From an uncultured Actinomycetes bacterium (GTDB lineage Bacteria > Actinomycetota > Actinomycetes > Nanopelagicales > Nanopelagicaceae), in NCBI GenBank assembly GCA_903892335.1, contig CAITID010000086.1:1-17056 (forward strand): DNA of 17,056 nt. Direction: 5' to 3'. Below are positions 7,540 through 14,756 of this stretch, piece by piece. The number at the start of each line of letters is the position of its first letter. Position 1 is the stretch's first letter. The notes under the pieces were generated by a model, which had not been told where the DNA came from, ran no database searches, and saw only the letters and a list, made by a program, of their open reading frames with translations. Position numbers and translations under genes: made by a program.

Positions 7540-7851
7540 ATGAGTACCTCAATAGATGACATTACCGAGGCAATGAAGGATGTTATTGATCCAGAGCTAG
7601 GTATTAATGTGATTGATCTTGGTTTGGTATATGACATGCGCCTTGATGAAAATAACATTGCGATTCTAGATATGACACTTACCTCTGCGGCTTGTCCGCT
7701 GCAGGATGTAATAGAGGATCAAACAAGACAAGTTTTGTCTGATCTGACATCGGATGTAAAAATTAATTGGGTATGGCTGCCGCCTTGGGGTCCAAATAAG
7801 ATTTCTGATGATGGTCGAGAGCAACTTCGCTCGATCGGATTTACAGTCTAA
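7540..7851 (+). CDS. sufT: SufT-type MIP18/DUF59 Fe-S maturation protein
   Basis: 103 residues from ATG 7540. A DUF59 (MIP18) protein of the group found at the end of actinobacterial suf operons and implicated in Fe-S cluster maturation or delivery. The family hallmarks are present: DPELGINVIDLGLVYDM near the N-terminus and TSAACPLQDVIEDQ with the single conserved cysteine (Cys52). An upstream in-frame TTG at 7534 would add two residues. ATG 7540 is preferred because AGGA at 7529-7532 gives normal ribosome spacing. It lacks the P-loop ATPase part of ApbC/Mrp, so it is the stand-alone form. It ends 18 bp before the ABC exporter. Confidence 0.85.
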   Translation: MSTSIDDITEAMKDVIDPELGINVIDLGLVYDMRLDENNIAILDMTLTSAACPLQDVIEDQTRQVLSDLTSDVKINWVWLPPWGPNKISDDGREQLRSIGFTV

Positions 7852-7869
7852 GTTAATTAAGGCTTTCCA

Positions 7870-9741
7870 ATGTCAATGCAAGCAACTTGGATGTCTTTTC
7901 GTTCCTTAACAGCGGATCAATCTGTTAAAGATCAAAAACTAAAACCTGGCACCCTAAAGCGCATTGCAGCATTTGCTGTACCTTACAAAATTCCTCTTTC
8001 ATTATTTCTTATAACAGTCGTTATCGATGCCTTTCTAATTATTGCAACCCCGCTAATACTGCGAGAGTTAATAGATGAAGGCGTTATTCCAGGCAACGGG
8101 GAGCTTGTCACCAGATTAGCTTTCACAGTTGGGCTAATCGCACTAGCGGATGCGTTGTTCAACATGATCGGTAGATTATTCTCGGCCCGAATCGGTGAAG
8201 GGTTGATATACGATCTTCGAAAATTAATCTTTGAGCACGTTCAACAACAATCCATTTCATTTTTTACACGAACTCAAACTGGCGCACTTATTTCAAGACT
8301 GAATTCAGATGTAATTGGCGCCCAACAAGCTTTCACGGCAACTTTATCCGGAGTGATTAGCAATGTGTTGAGTTTAATTCTAGTTACCATTGCCATGCTA
8401 ACTTTGAGTTGGCAGATAACATTAATCTCACTCTGTTTATTGCCGTTGTTTTTATACCCAACTAAATGGGTAGGTCGCCGTTTACAGGACTACACCAGGC
8501 AATCCTTTAATCTAAATGCTGAAATGTCATCAACCATGACAGAGCGATTCAATGTATCTGGCGCGTTATTGGTTTCACTCTACGGTGATGCTGGGCAGGA
8601 GAAGGAGAGATTCGGTAGTAAGGCAAGGAGAGTTGCAGATATCGGTATATCAATCGCATTGTTAAATCGAATATTCTTTATTTCATTAACATCTATTGCT
8701 GCAATTGCCACCGCTTTTGCCTATGGATTTGGTGGACATCTTGCGATAAATCAATCAATAACTGTCGGGACATTGCTGGCGATTACTGCCTTGCTAGCCA
8801 GGCTCTATGGCCCGCTAACTGCGCTATCAAATGTTCGAGTAGATGTAATGAGCGCACTGGTTTCATTTGAAAGAGTATTTGAGGTATTAGACCTGCAACC
8901 TATGGTAAAGGATCGCGAGAATGCTATTGAATTTAGCGAGCGAAAACCTAGTCTCGATTTTAAAGATGTTTCTTTCTCTTATCCGAAGGCTTCAGAAATC
9001 TCACTTGCTTCTTTAGAATCCGTTGCCAAGCCAGAAGTAATTGAAAGCGGTGAGATACTAAAGAATTTATCTTTCCATGCTGAAGCAGGATCTTTTACTG
9101 GAATAGTTGGTGCATCAGGTGCGGGCAAAAGCACAATTAGTGCCTTGATCCCACGTCTTTATGATGTTACTGGTGGTTCAATTTTGATTGCTGGTCGGGA
9201 CATCAGAGAATATTCAATTAAATCCTTGCGCAAACATATTGGTGTAGTTACGCAAGATTCCCATATGTTCCATGATTCAATTCTCAATAATTTAAGGTAT
9301 GCAGATTCAAACGCCAGCGATGATGAGATTGAAAGTGCTTGTAGATCAGCGCAGATATGGGATTTCATTTCAGCATTGCCAAACGGCTTAGATACAGTTG
9401 TTGGAGAGCGTGGTCATCGATTATCTGGCGGTGAGAAGCAAAGATTAGCTATTGCTAGATTGCTACTTAAAAAACCTGCGATTGTGATTTTAGATGAAGC
9501 TACTGCGCACCTTGATTCCGAGAACGAATCCTTGGTACAGGCAGCACTAAAGGTTGCCTTAATAGGCCGAACTAGTTTGGTAATTGCTCACCGGCTATCA
9601 ACGATTGTTAATGCAGATCAAATCTTGGTGATTGAAAATGGCCAAATTGCAGAGTTTGGAAAACATGAAGAGCTAATTGCCAAGAAGGGCATTTATTTTG
9701 ATCTTTACCAAAGACAAAATATTGCAGCAGATTTAATCTAG
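7870..9741 (+). CDS. ABC exporter half-transporter (ABCB type, fused TMD-NBD)
   Basis: 623 residues: a membrane domain with six helices (about residues 40-330) followed by an ATPase domain. ATPase motifs: Walker A GASGAGKS (414-421), Q-loop VTQDSHMF, signature LSGGEKQR (518-525), Walker B IVILDEATAHLD (538-549), H-loop His574. All catalytic residues are intact. It probably works as a homodimer exporting a lipid, peptide or drug; the substrate cannot be read from sequence. Between the A-loop strand FSYP (369-372) and the ILKNLSF strand is an extended segment of roughly 20 residues (SEISLASLESV and on), which I recall from related actinobacterial exporters. It lies 18 bp after sufT without a terminator, so it may share the suf transcript. 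It resembles MsbA-like exporters more than the mitochondrial ATM1 group by context only. Confidence 0.9.
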   Translation: MSMQATWMSFRSLTADQSVKDQKLKPGTLKRIAAFAVPYKIPLSLFLITVVIDAFLIIATPLILRELIDEGVIPGNGELVTRLAFTVGLIALADALFNMIGRLFSARIGEGLIYDLRKLIFEHVQQQSISFFTRTQTGALISRLNSDVIGAQQAFTATLSGVISNVLSLILVTIAMLTLSWQITLISLCLLPLFLYPTKWVGRRLQDYTRQSFNLNAEMSSTMTERFNVSGALLVSLYGDAGQEKERFGSKARRVADIGISIALLNRIFFISLTSIAAIATAFAYGFGGHLAINQSITVGTLLAITALLARLYGPLTALSNVRVDVMSALVSFERVFEVLDLQPMVKDRENAIEFSERKPSLDFKDVSFSYPKASEISLASLESVAKPEVIESGEILKNLSFHAEAGSFTGIVGASGAGKSTISALIPRLYDVTGGSILIAGRDIREYSIKSLRKHIGVVTQDSHMFHDSILNNLRYADSNASDDEIESACRSAQIWDFISALPNGLDTVVGERGHRLSGGEKQRLAIARLLLKKPAIVILDEATAHLDSENESLVQAALKVALIGRTSLVIAHRLSTIVNADQILVIENGQIAEFGKHEELIAKKGIYFDLYQRQNIAADLI

Positions 9742-10023
9742 TTCTTTGTATTTCTTTGCATAAATTGCACTTCCTTTAATTGTTTCACGACCAGCATTTG
9801 CAGCGATAACGGCAACGTATGGAAGAGTTACGGCGCCAAATAATGCAACCCAGCGCCAAGGATTTGGCAGTATCACCGCAAGGATGAAGCAAAACGTGCG
9901 AATCATCATTGAGTAAAAATATCGCCGCTGCCGAGCAGATTGATCAATAGTTAAAGATTCACCAACTGAGGAGATCGAGTGGGCTGGCTCTTTCGGTTTA
10001 TCTTTTTTCAATCCTTTAAACAT
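9733..10023 (-). CDS. DUF3099 small membrane protein
   Basis: 96 residues, function unknown. It matches the actinobacterial DUF3099 pattern: a soluble N-terminus with ISSVGESLTIDQSARQRRYF, then MMIRTFCFILAVIL and a second hydrophobic stretch ending in VAVIAANAG. Two membrane helices are likely, around residues 41-55 and 57-75, with basic RQRR residues before the first. Its 3' end overlaps the end of the ABC exporter by 9 bp tail to tail, so no terminator separates them. The start ATG at 10023 has no Shine-Dalgarno but has a TACGCT hexamer at -12 to -7, consistent with a leaderless mRNA. DUF3099 assignment is from remembered family pattern. Confidence 0.8.
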   Translation of the reverse strand: MFKGLKKDKPKEPAHSISSVGESLTIDQSARQRRYFYSMMIRTFCFILAVILPNPWRWVALFGAVTLPYVAVIAANAGRETIKGSAIYAKKYKELD

Positions 10024-10029
10024 GTGCCA

Positions 10030-10035
10030 AGCGTA
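10030..10035 (-). promoter_or_regulatory. Candidate -10 box of a leaderless DUF3099 transcript
   Basis: Reads TACGCT on the minus strand and fits TANNNT at exactly -12 to -7 from the DUF3099 ATG, the same geometry as at ctaA. It lies downstream of the permease terminator, so the gene would need its own promoter. No convincing -35 box was seen. Confidence 0.5.
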
Positions 10036-10061
10036 GTTGTATATTGGTTAAAAAGGGTAGT

Positions 10062-10096
10062 TAAAAAAATATGGCCCACCCGAAGGTGAGCCATAT
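10062..10096 (-). terminator. Rho-independent terminator of the permease gene
   Basis: On the minus strand, 12-nt arms ATATGGCTCACC (10096-10085) and GGTGGGCCATAT (10080-10069) pair fully with one G-U wobble around a TTCG tetraloop closed by C-G, followed by a run of seven T. It begins 14 bp after the permease stop. On the plus strand the wobble becomes a C-A mismatch and the T tail is poor, so it mainly stops minus-strand transcription. Confidence 0.93.
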
Positions 10097-10110
10097 CATT
10101 ATTTACTGTT

Positions 10111-11370
10111 TTAACTACGGTTTGTTCCTCTTGCCTTTGCGATGCGATTTAGGACCTGGTATCCGATTACCGCCATCACTGTTGCATTGATAATTCCACT
10201 AAATGTGAAATCACCGCGGGTCCATGACATATCGGAGATTCCGATAATCAAAGAAGCTGCGGCTATGTATAGATTGGTTGGATCAGCAAAGTTAACTCTG
10301 CCATCAATCCAGATTCTGGCTCCTAGAACACCAATCATTCCAAAGAGAGCAACAGTTACGCCACCTTTAACTCCAGCTGGCGTTGCAGCAAGAACTGCGC
10401 CAAATTTAGGAGATAGCGCAAGTAAAATTGCGCCAACACCTGCAAATATGTAAGCAAGTGTTGAATAAACGCGACTAGCTGCCATTACACCAATGTTTTC
10501 AGCGTATGTTGTTGTTCCAGAACCGCCACCAAGTCCGGCGATAGTAGTTGCCGCACCATCTGCAATTAAAGCGTTTCCTATCTGATCATCCAGATTCTTA
10601 CCGGTCATCGCTGCAACAGCTTTAACGTGACCCACATTTTCTGCGATCAAAACCAAAACCACTGGCAAGAAGAGGATAACTGCGCTGGTGCTAAATGATG
10701 GAGAGGTAAATGTTGGTAAACCAACCCAATCCGCATTCTTAACAGCATCGAAGTTTACATCTCCCATTAATGCTGCGTATGCATAGCCAATAACTAATCC
10801 AGCGAAGATGCTAATGCGGCCAAGGAAGCCACGGAAGAAGGCACCGATTAATCCGATAGAAAGCAAAGTAATTAAACCAAGGCGTTGACCTTGCATAAAA
10901 TCATTCTTTGCTGCCCCTGCTAAGTTCAAACCAATTACCATAACTATTGTTCCGGTAACTATTGGTGGCATAAATGTTTCTATCCAGCCAGTTCCGGCAG
11001 CTTTTGCAGCAAATCCCACTAGAGCTAACAAAACTCCGGTTACAACAATTCCACCGAGTGCGGCAGCGATACCACCTTCTGTTTTGGCAGCTGCTACTGG
11101 AGCGAGAAATGCGAATGATGATCCAAGGTAGCTTGGTAGTTTATTTTGAGTTAATAAAATAAATAGAAGGGTTCCAATACCTGAGAAAAACAGTGTGGTA
11201 GTTGGCGGGAATCCGGTGATAACTGGAACTAAAAATGTTGCACCGAACATTGCCACAATATGCTGCATGCCCATACCAATAGTTCTTGGCCAGGTTAATC
11301 TTTCATCAATTGATACAACCTCTCCTGAGGCGATGGTTTTTCCATTGCCGTGAAGTTTCCAACTAAGCAT
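10111..11370 (-). CDS. uraA: Uracil/xanthine permease (NCS2 / UraA family)
   Basis: Inner-membrane nucleobase:proton symporter, about 14 membrane segments, 419 residues from ATG 11370. UraA hallmarks are present: QHIVAMFGATFLVP (36-49), KLPSYLGSSFAF, LIAENVGHVKA with Glu244 and His248, and TTTYAENIG with Glu291, matching the E. coli UraA substrate/proton residues Glu241, His245 and Glu290. Uracil is the likeliest substrate; xanthine or other bases cannot be excluded. The start was chosen for AGGAG at 11376-11380, five bases before the ATG, and because MLSWKLHGNGK matches how related proteins begin. An in-frame ATG at 11451 would add 27 non-conserved residues with no ribosome site. The gene stands alone on the minus strand, with its own terminator. 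Confidence 0.9.
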   Translation of the reverse strand: MLSWKLHGNGKTIASGEVVSIDERLTWPRTIGMGMQHIVAMFGATFLVPVITGFPPTTTLFFSGIGTLLFILLTQNKLPSYLGSSFAFLAPVAAAKTEGGIAAALGGIVVTGVLLALVGFAAKAAGTGWIETFMPPIVTGTIVMVIGLNLAGAAKNDFMQGQRLGLITLLSIGLIGAFFRGFLGRISIFAGLVIGYAYAALMGDVNFDAVKNADWVGLPTFTSPSFSTSAVILFLPVVLVLIAENVGHVKAVAAMTGKNLDDQIGNALIADGAATTIAGLGGGSGTTTYAENIGVMAASRVYSTLAYIFAGVGAILLALSPKFGAVLAATPAGVKGGVTVALFGMIGVLGARIWIDGRVNFADPTNLYIAAASLIIGISDMSWTRGDFTFSGIINATVMAVIGYQVLNRIAKARGTNRS

Positions 11371-11709
11371 TTGTTCTCCTTTTACTTTGCCATTTTTCAG
11401 GGTCACTGCTTGGGGATGTGATCGGGGAGCTGCCTGCAAAATCTGCGGCATTAAAAAAATATCGTAGAACTGTTTTTAGCCATTACTGGTAGGTTGCTGG
11501 GAAAGTCGGGATTTTCCTGTTTTTCTTGCTAACTTATGAGGGAATTTCACGCATAGCCCCCGTTCAGATAGAGTTAGGGCATCAAGTGGATGCTTTCGCT
11601 CCCACCTTTATCGCTTCGGCGGACTGGTTGCTTAATTTAGTTAAGCGCGGCTGTTTTCACTTGTGCAGTAACTGCAGATATCAAATCAAGATGAGACGGC
11701 ATAGGAGAA
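11371..11709. other. Divergent intergenic region between uraA and infC with hairpin-rich infC leader
   Basis: 339 bp with no supported gene. The uraA side (minus strand) has a ribosome site at 11376-11380 and a possible folded leader at 11393-11441. The infC side (plus strand) has a possible extended -10 TGCTAACTT at 11527-11535 and an alternative TTCACG-17-TAGAGT pair (11546-11574); both are weak. Then four small hairpins follow: GCATC/GATGC (11579-11593), CGC-TTCG-GCG (11612-11621), GCTTAA/TTAAGC (11630-11646) and TGCAG/CTGCA (11664-11676). AGGAG at 11703-11707 is the infC ribosome site. A weak hairpin with T tail lies at 11499-11527. No tRNA or riboswitch class was recognised. Confidence 0.6.
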
Positions 11710-12267
11710 ATTATCAGCACAGAACCACGTATCAATGATCGAATTCGCGTTCCGCAAGTTCGGTTGATTGGCTGGGATGGTGAACAAATTGGCGTGACTG
11801 CAATAGATGCAGCGCTCAAAATGGCAGATGAGATCGGTTTAGATCTTGTTGAAATATCACCGGACGCTAATCCACCAGTGTGCAAGATTATGGATTTTGG
11901 TAAGTACAAATACGAAATCGCACAAAAAGCTCGGGAAGCTCGACAAAATCAAACTCACATAATTGTGAAGGAGATGCGTCTTCGACCAAAGATTGAACCT
12001 CATGATTACGAAACAAAGCGCAATCACATTGAGAAGTTCTTACTAGGTGGTGACAAGGTGAAGGTAACAATCCAATTCCGTGGTCGTGAGCAATCACGTC
12101 CTGAGATGGGATATCGCTTATTGCAGAAGCTTGCTGAAGAGCTTGCCGAAATAGCAGTCGTTGAATTTGCCCCAAAGCAAGAGGGACGAAATATGACGAT
12201 GGTATTAGGGCCGGCAAAGAAAGCGAGCACAAGTAAGAAATCGGCTCCGAAAGATTCAGTAGTTTAG
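11710..12267 (+). CDS. infC: Translation initiation factor IF-3, non-ATG start
   Basis: IF-3 binds the 30S subunit, checks the start codon and initiator tRNA, and prevents early 50S joining. The frame gives 185 residues, matching the usual size of about 180. N-domain: ISTEPRINDRIRVPQVRLIG, then DLVEISPDANPPVCKIMDFGKYKYE; the linker is rich in Lys/Arg; the C-domain has EMRLRPKIEPHDYETKRNH and KVKVTIQFRGREQSRPEMG. An in-frame stop lies at 11692, and no ATG, GTG or TTG occurs before TTG 11764, which would delete conserved N-terminal residues. ATT 11710 or ATC 11713, just after AGGAG (11703-11707), is therefore the start. E. coli infC uses AUU for autoregulation. ATC gives the better 5-nt spacing; ATT gives only 2. 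Confidence 0.93.
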   Translation: MISTEPRINDRIRVPQVRLIGWDGEQIGVTAIDAALKMADEIGLDLVEISPDANPPVCKIMDFGKYKYEIAQKAREARQNQTHIIVKEMRLRPKIEPHDYETKRNHIEKFLLGGDKVKVTIQFRGREQSRPEMGYRLLQKLAEELAEIAVVEFAPKQEGRNMTMVLGPAKKASTSKKSAPKDSVV

Positions 12268-12309
12268 CTTTAAAAGTTTGGCCCAGCAGATAAGTAACAG
12301 GAGGAAGTT

Positions 12310-12507
12310 ATGCCAAAGATGAAAACCCACAGTGGTGCGAAAAAACGTTTTCGCCTTACTGGATCTGGAAAGATCATGCACGAGCGCGCTGGTAAGCGAC
12401 ATTTATTAGAGCGTAAATCCTCAAGAGTTACTCGTCGTTTGACCGGTGATGTTGAGGCGAAGAAACCAAATACATTTTCAGCAAAGCGCATGCTTGGTTT
12501 GAAGTAA
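12310..12507 (+). CDS. rpmI: Ribosomal protein bL35
   Basis: A 65-residue, highly basic protein of the large ribosomal subunit. The sequence MPKMKTHSGAKKRFRLTGSG and the C-terminal RMLGLK are typical L35. It has the strongest ribosome site of the window, AGGAGG at 12299-12304, five bases before the ATG. It lies 42 bp after infC and 13 bp before rplT in the conserved infC-rpmI-rplT order. In other bacteria this operon is controlled by L20 binding to leader RNA. Confidence 0.97.
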   Translation: MPKMKTHSGAKKRFRLTGSGKIMHERAGKRHLLERKSSRVTRRLTGDVEAKKPNTFSAKRMLGLK

Positions 12508-12520
12508 GGGAGACAAATAA

Positions 12521-12883
12521 ATGGCAAGAGTAAAACGTGGCGTTCACGCAGCTAAGAAGCGCCGTACAACTTTAGAGAGAGCAGCGGGTTACCGTGGTCA
12601 GCGTTCTCGACTGTTTTCAAAAGCCAAAGAGCAGGTCACTCACTCAATGGTGTATGCCTTCAATGATCGCAAGGACAAGAAAGGTGATTTCAGATCACTT
12701 TGGATCCAGCGCATCAATGCAGCAGCGCGTGAAAATGGAATGACTTACAACCGCTTGATTCAAGGATTAAAGATTGCCGGTGTTGAAGTTGATCGCCGCG
12801 TTCTTTCAGATCTAGCGACAAATGATCCAGCAGCTTTTGCTAAATTAGTAGAGATTGCGCGCAAAAACGTAGTCACCGCTTAA
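12521..12883 (+). CDS. rplT: Ribosomal protein bL20
   Basis: 120 residues. L20 binds 23S rRNA early in 50S assembly and, in E. coli and Bacillus, represses its own operon. The long basic N-terminal arm (MARVKRGVHAAKKRR through RGQRSRLFSKAKEQV) and the globular part with FRSLWIQRINAAARENGMTYNRLI and the NDPAAFAKLV end are standard. ATG 12521 has GGGAG upstream. It is followed by the methyltransferase gene after 13 bp without a terminator. Confidence 0.98.
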   Translation: MARVKRGVHAAKKRRTTLERAAGYRGQRSRLFSKAKEQVTHSMVYAFNDRKDKKGDFRSLWIQRINAAARENGMTYNRLIQGLKIAGVEVDRRVLSDLATNDPAAFAKLVEIARKNVVTA

Positions 12884-12896
12884 TAGCACTGGCGTT

Positions 12897-13706
12897 ATGG
12901 AAAAGATTTCAAGCCTTCACTCACCACATGTTGGAAGAGTGAAGGCTCTTCTTGGTTTAAGAGGTAAGAAGAACCGTGAACTAGAAAACACCTTTGTTGT
13001 TGAAGGAATTCAAGCAGTTCGCGAAGCGCTATTTCCCAAAATGGGTGAAGGATTTAAGTTAAAACAGCTTTATTTAACTCAAGTTGGAGTGTCTAAACTT
13101 TCAGCAGTTGTGGATCTTTCCCAACTAAATCATGTAGAAATTTTTGAAACGTCAGATCAAGTTATGAATGAAATGGCTGATTCGCAGTCACCGCAAGGGA
13201 TCTTGGCGCTTTGCTCGACTAAATCTTTAAAACTTGAAGATTTATGGCAAATAAAACCAAGCAAGATCGCCTATTTTTGGCAGATTCAAGATCCGGGGAA
13301 TGCTGGAACGGTAATTAGAACAGCAGATGCATGTGGTTTCGATGCGATTATATTTTCAGATAACTCAGTTGACATATTTAACCCAAAAACAGTTAGGGCA
13401 ACGGTTGGCTCTCTTTGGCATATTCCGGTAATTGCTGACGTGCAGTTGGATCAATTCATAGTCGAAGCATTGGATAAAGATTTTGAAATTCATGCCCTAG
13501 ATGCATCTGGTCAAATTATGGTTAATTCAAAGTACGTTGAAGAATCGAAGAAAAGCGGTGTATGGATCTTTGGAAATGAGGCACGTGGCTTGCCAGAGCT
13601 TCCCAGTTCAGTTAAAAAAGTGAGTATTCCGATGAAGGGTCATGCTGAATCATTAAATGTTGCCAGCGCTGCTGCAATCCTCATGCATTTAATAGGTGTT
13701 AATTAG
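12897..13706 (+). CDS. SpoU/TrmH-family RNA 2'-O-ribose methyltransferase
   Basis: 269 residues. The N-terminal part (about 28-105) is the SpoU substrate-binding domain, beginning RELENTFVVEGIQAVREAL. The C-terminal part is the knotted SPOUT domain. Motif 1 is NAGTVIRTADACGFDA (Asn135, Arg141), motif 2 IFGNEARGLP (224-233), and motif 3 VSIPMKGHAESLNVASA (242-258). It uses S-adenosylmethionine to methylate rRNA or tRNA ribose; the target nucleotide cannot be read from the sequence. A homologue holds the same position after rplT in Mycobacterium, where it is named tsnR, although thiostrepton resistance should not be assumed. It has no Shine-Dalgarno, and the gaps to rplT and pheS are only 13 and 15 bp, so it is likely co-transcribed. 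Confidence 0.92.
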   Translation: MEKISSLHSPHVGRVKALLGLRGKKNRELENTFVVEGIQAVREALFPKMGEGFKLKQLYLTQVGVSKLSAVVDLSQLNHVEIFETSDQVMNEMADSQSPQGILALCSTKSLKLEDLWQIKPSKIAYFWQIQDPGNAGTVIRTADACGFDAIIFSDNSVDIFNPKTVRATVGSLWHIPVIADVQLDQFIVEALDKDFEIHALDASGQIMVNSKYVEESKKSGVWIFGNEARGLPELPSSVKKVSIPMKGHAESLNVASAAAILMHLIGVN

Positions 13707-13721
13707 TAGGCTTGGCTAATT

Positions 13722-14756
13722 ATGAATTCCTCCCAAAATGGCACCTTAAGTGTTGAGAAAATCAACGCCGATGAGAAAAGTGCGATAGCCGCAATCAATA
13801 GCGCAAAAAATGTTGAGGAACTAAAGCAGGTAAAGATTGAGTACATCGGGGATAAGTCCCCACTAGCCAAAGCGAATCAAGCATTGGGATCACTTGATCC
13901 GCAGCAACGCGCTGAATTCGGAAAAATAATTGGAGCAGCAAAAAATCAGGTAAATCAGGTATTTGCTCAAAAGAGTCAAGCCCTTGAGTCAGAAAAAGAT
14001 GCCCAGGTTCTTTTAACGGAGCGAGTTGATGTAACGCTGCCAAACCGCCAGCCATTACCTGGTGGATTACATCCACTTACTCTTTTAACAAATGAAATAT
14101 CAGATTTATTTTTAGGTCTGGGTTATGAAGTCAAGGAAGGCCCTGAGCTTGAATCAGAGTGGTTAAATTTCGATGCATTAAATATTCCGGTAGATCATCC
14201 AGCTCGCACGATGCAGGATACTTTCTTTATAGAACCTCGGGAATCGAAATTAGTTTTACGTACACACACCTCACCGGTACAAATTAGAACCATGCTCGAA
14301 CAAACACCGCCAATTTACGTCATCTGTCCTGGAAAGGTTTATCGGGCTGATGAGTTAGATGCTACCCACACCCCAGTTTTTCATCAGGTTGAAGGTTTAG
14401 TTATAGATGAAAACATCACGATGGCTGATCTAAAGGGAACACTGGATTACTTTGCAAAAAGTATTTTCGGTGAAGAGGTCAAGACTCGACTCCGCCCATC
14501 CTATTTTCCATTTACTGAACCAAGTGCCGAGGTTGATTTCTTTTTTAATGGCCGCTGGATTGAGTGGGGCGGTTGCGGCATGGTTAATGAAAAGGTTCTC
14601 ACCGCTTGTGGAATAGATCCCAAGAAATATTCTGGTTTTGCATTTGGTATGGGTTTAGAGAGAACCTTGATGGTCAAGTATGGAATAGAAGATATGCATG
14701 ACATTGTTGAGGGAGATGTTCGTTTCACGCAATATTTTGGAGTGGGTAAGCGATGA
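13722..14756 (+). CDS. pheS: Phenylalanyl-tRNA synthetase alpha subunit
   Basis: Catalytic subunit of the alpha2-beta2 class II synthetase that charges tRNA-Phe. 344 residues. The N-terminal coiled-coil arm covers about 10-95. Catalytic motifs: RTHTSPVQIRTM (180-191), YRADELDATHTPVFHQVEG (207-225) and GFAFGMGLER (305-314). Ala307 in the last matches E. coli PheS Ala294, which shapes the phenylalanine pocket, so normal specificity is expected. The start ATG 13722 has only a weak ribosome site and lies 15 bp after the methyltransferase. Its stop overlaps the pheT start as ATGA, linking the two subunits in translation. Confidence 0.97.
   Translation: MNSSQNGTLSVEKINADEKSAIAAINSAKNVEELKQVKIEYIGDKSPLAKANQALGSLDPQQRAEFGKIIGAAKNQVNQVFAQKSQALESEKDAQVLLTERVDVTLPNRQPLPGGLHPLTLLTNEISDLFLGLGYEVKEGPELESEWLNFDALNIPVDHPARTMQDTFFIEPRESKLVLRTHTSPVQIRTMLEQTPPIYVICPGKVYRADELDATHTPVFHQVEGLVIDENITMADLKGTLDYFAKSIFGEEVKTRLRPSYFPFTEPSAEVDFFFNGRWIEWGGCGMVNEKVLTACGIDPKKYSGFAFGMGLERTLMVKYGIEDMHDIVEGDVRFTQYFGVGKR

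Noticed and set aside
11371..11451. 27-residue N-terminal extension of the permease from ATG 11451
   Set aside because: No ribosome site for that ATG. The internal ATG 11370 has a strong AGGAG and matches the usual protein start. A leaderless start at 11451 cannot be fully excluded.
11499..11527. Hairpin with T-rich tail on the plus strand before infC
   Set aside because: The stem is A-T rich with two G-U pairs, and no plus-strand gene upstream needs terminating. It could be an attenuator only if an infC promoter lies further upstream, which was not seen.
11536..11556. Six-codon mini-ORF (ATG to TAG) in the infC leader, a possible leader peptide
   Set aside because: No ribosome site and no enrichment of a regulatory amino acid; such short frames are expected by chance.
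11526..11738. 70-codon open frame before infC, starting TTG
   Set aside because: No ribosome site and no family resemblance. It runs through the hairpin-rich leader and into infC in another frame.
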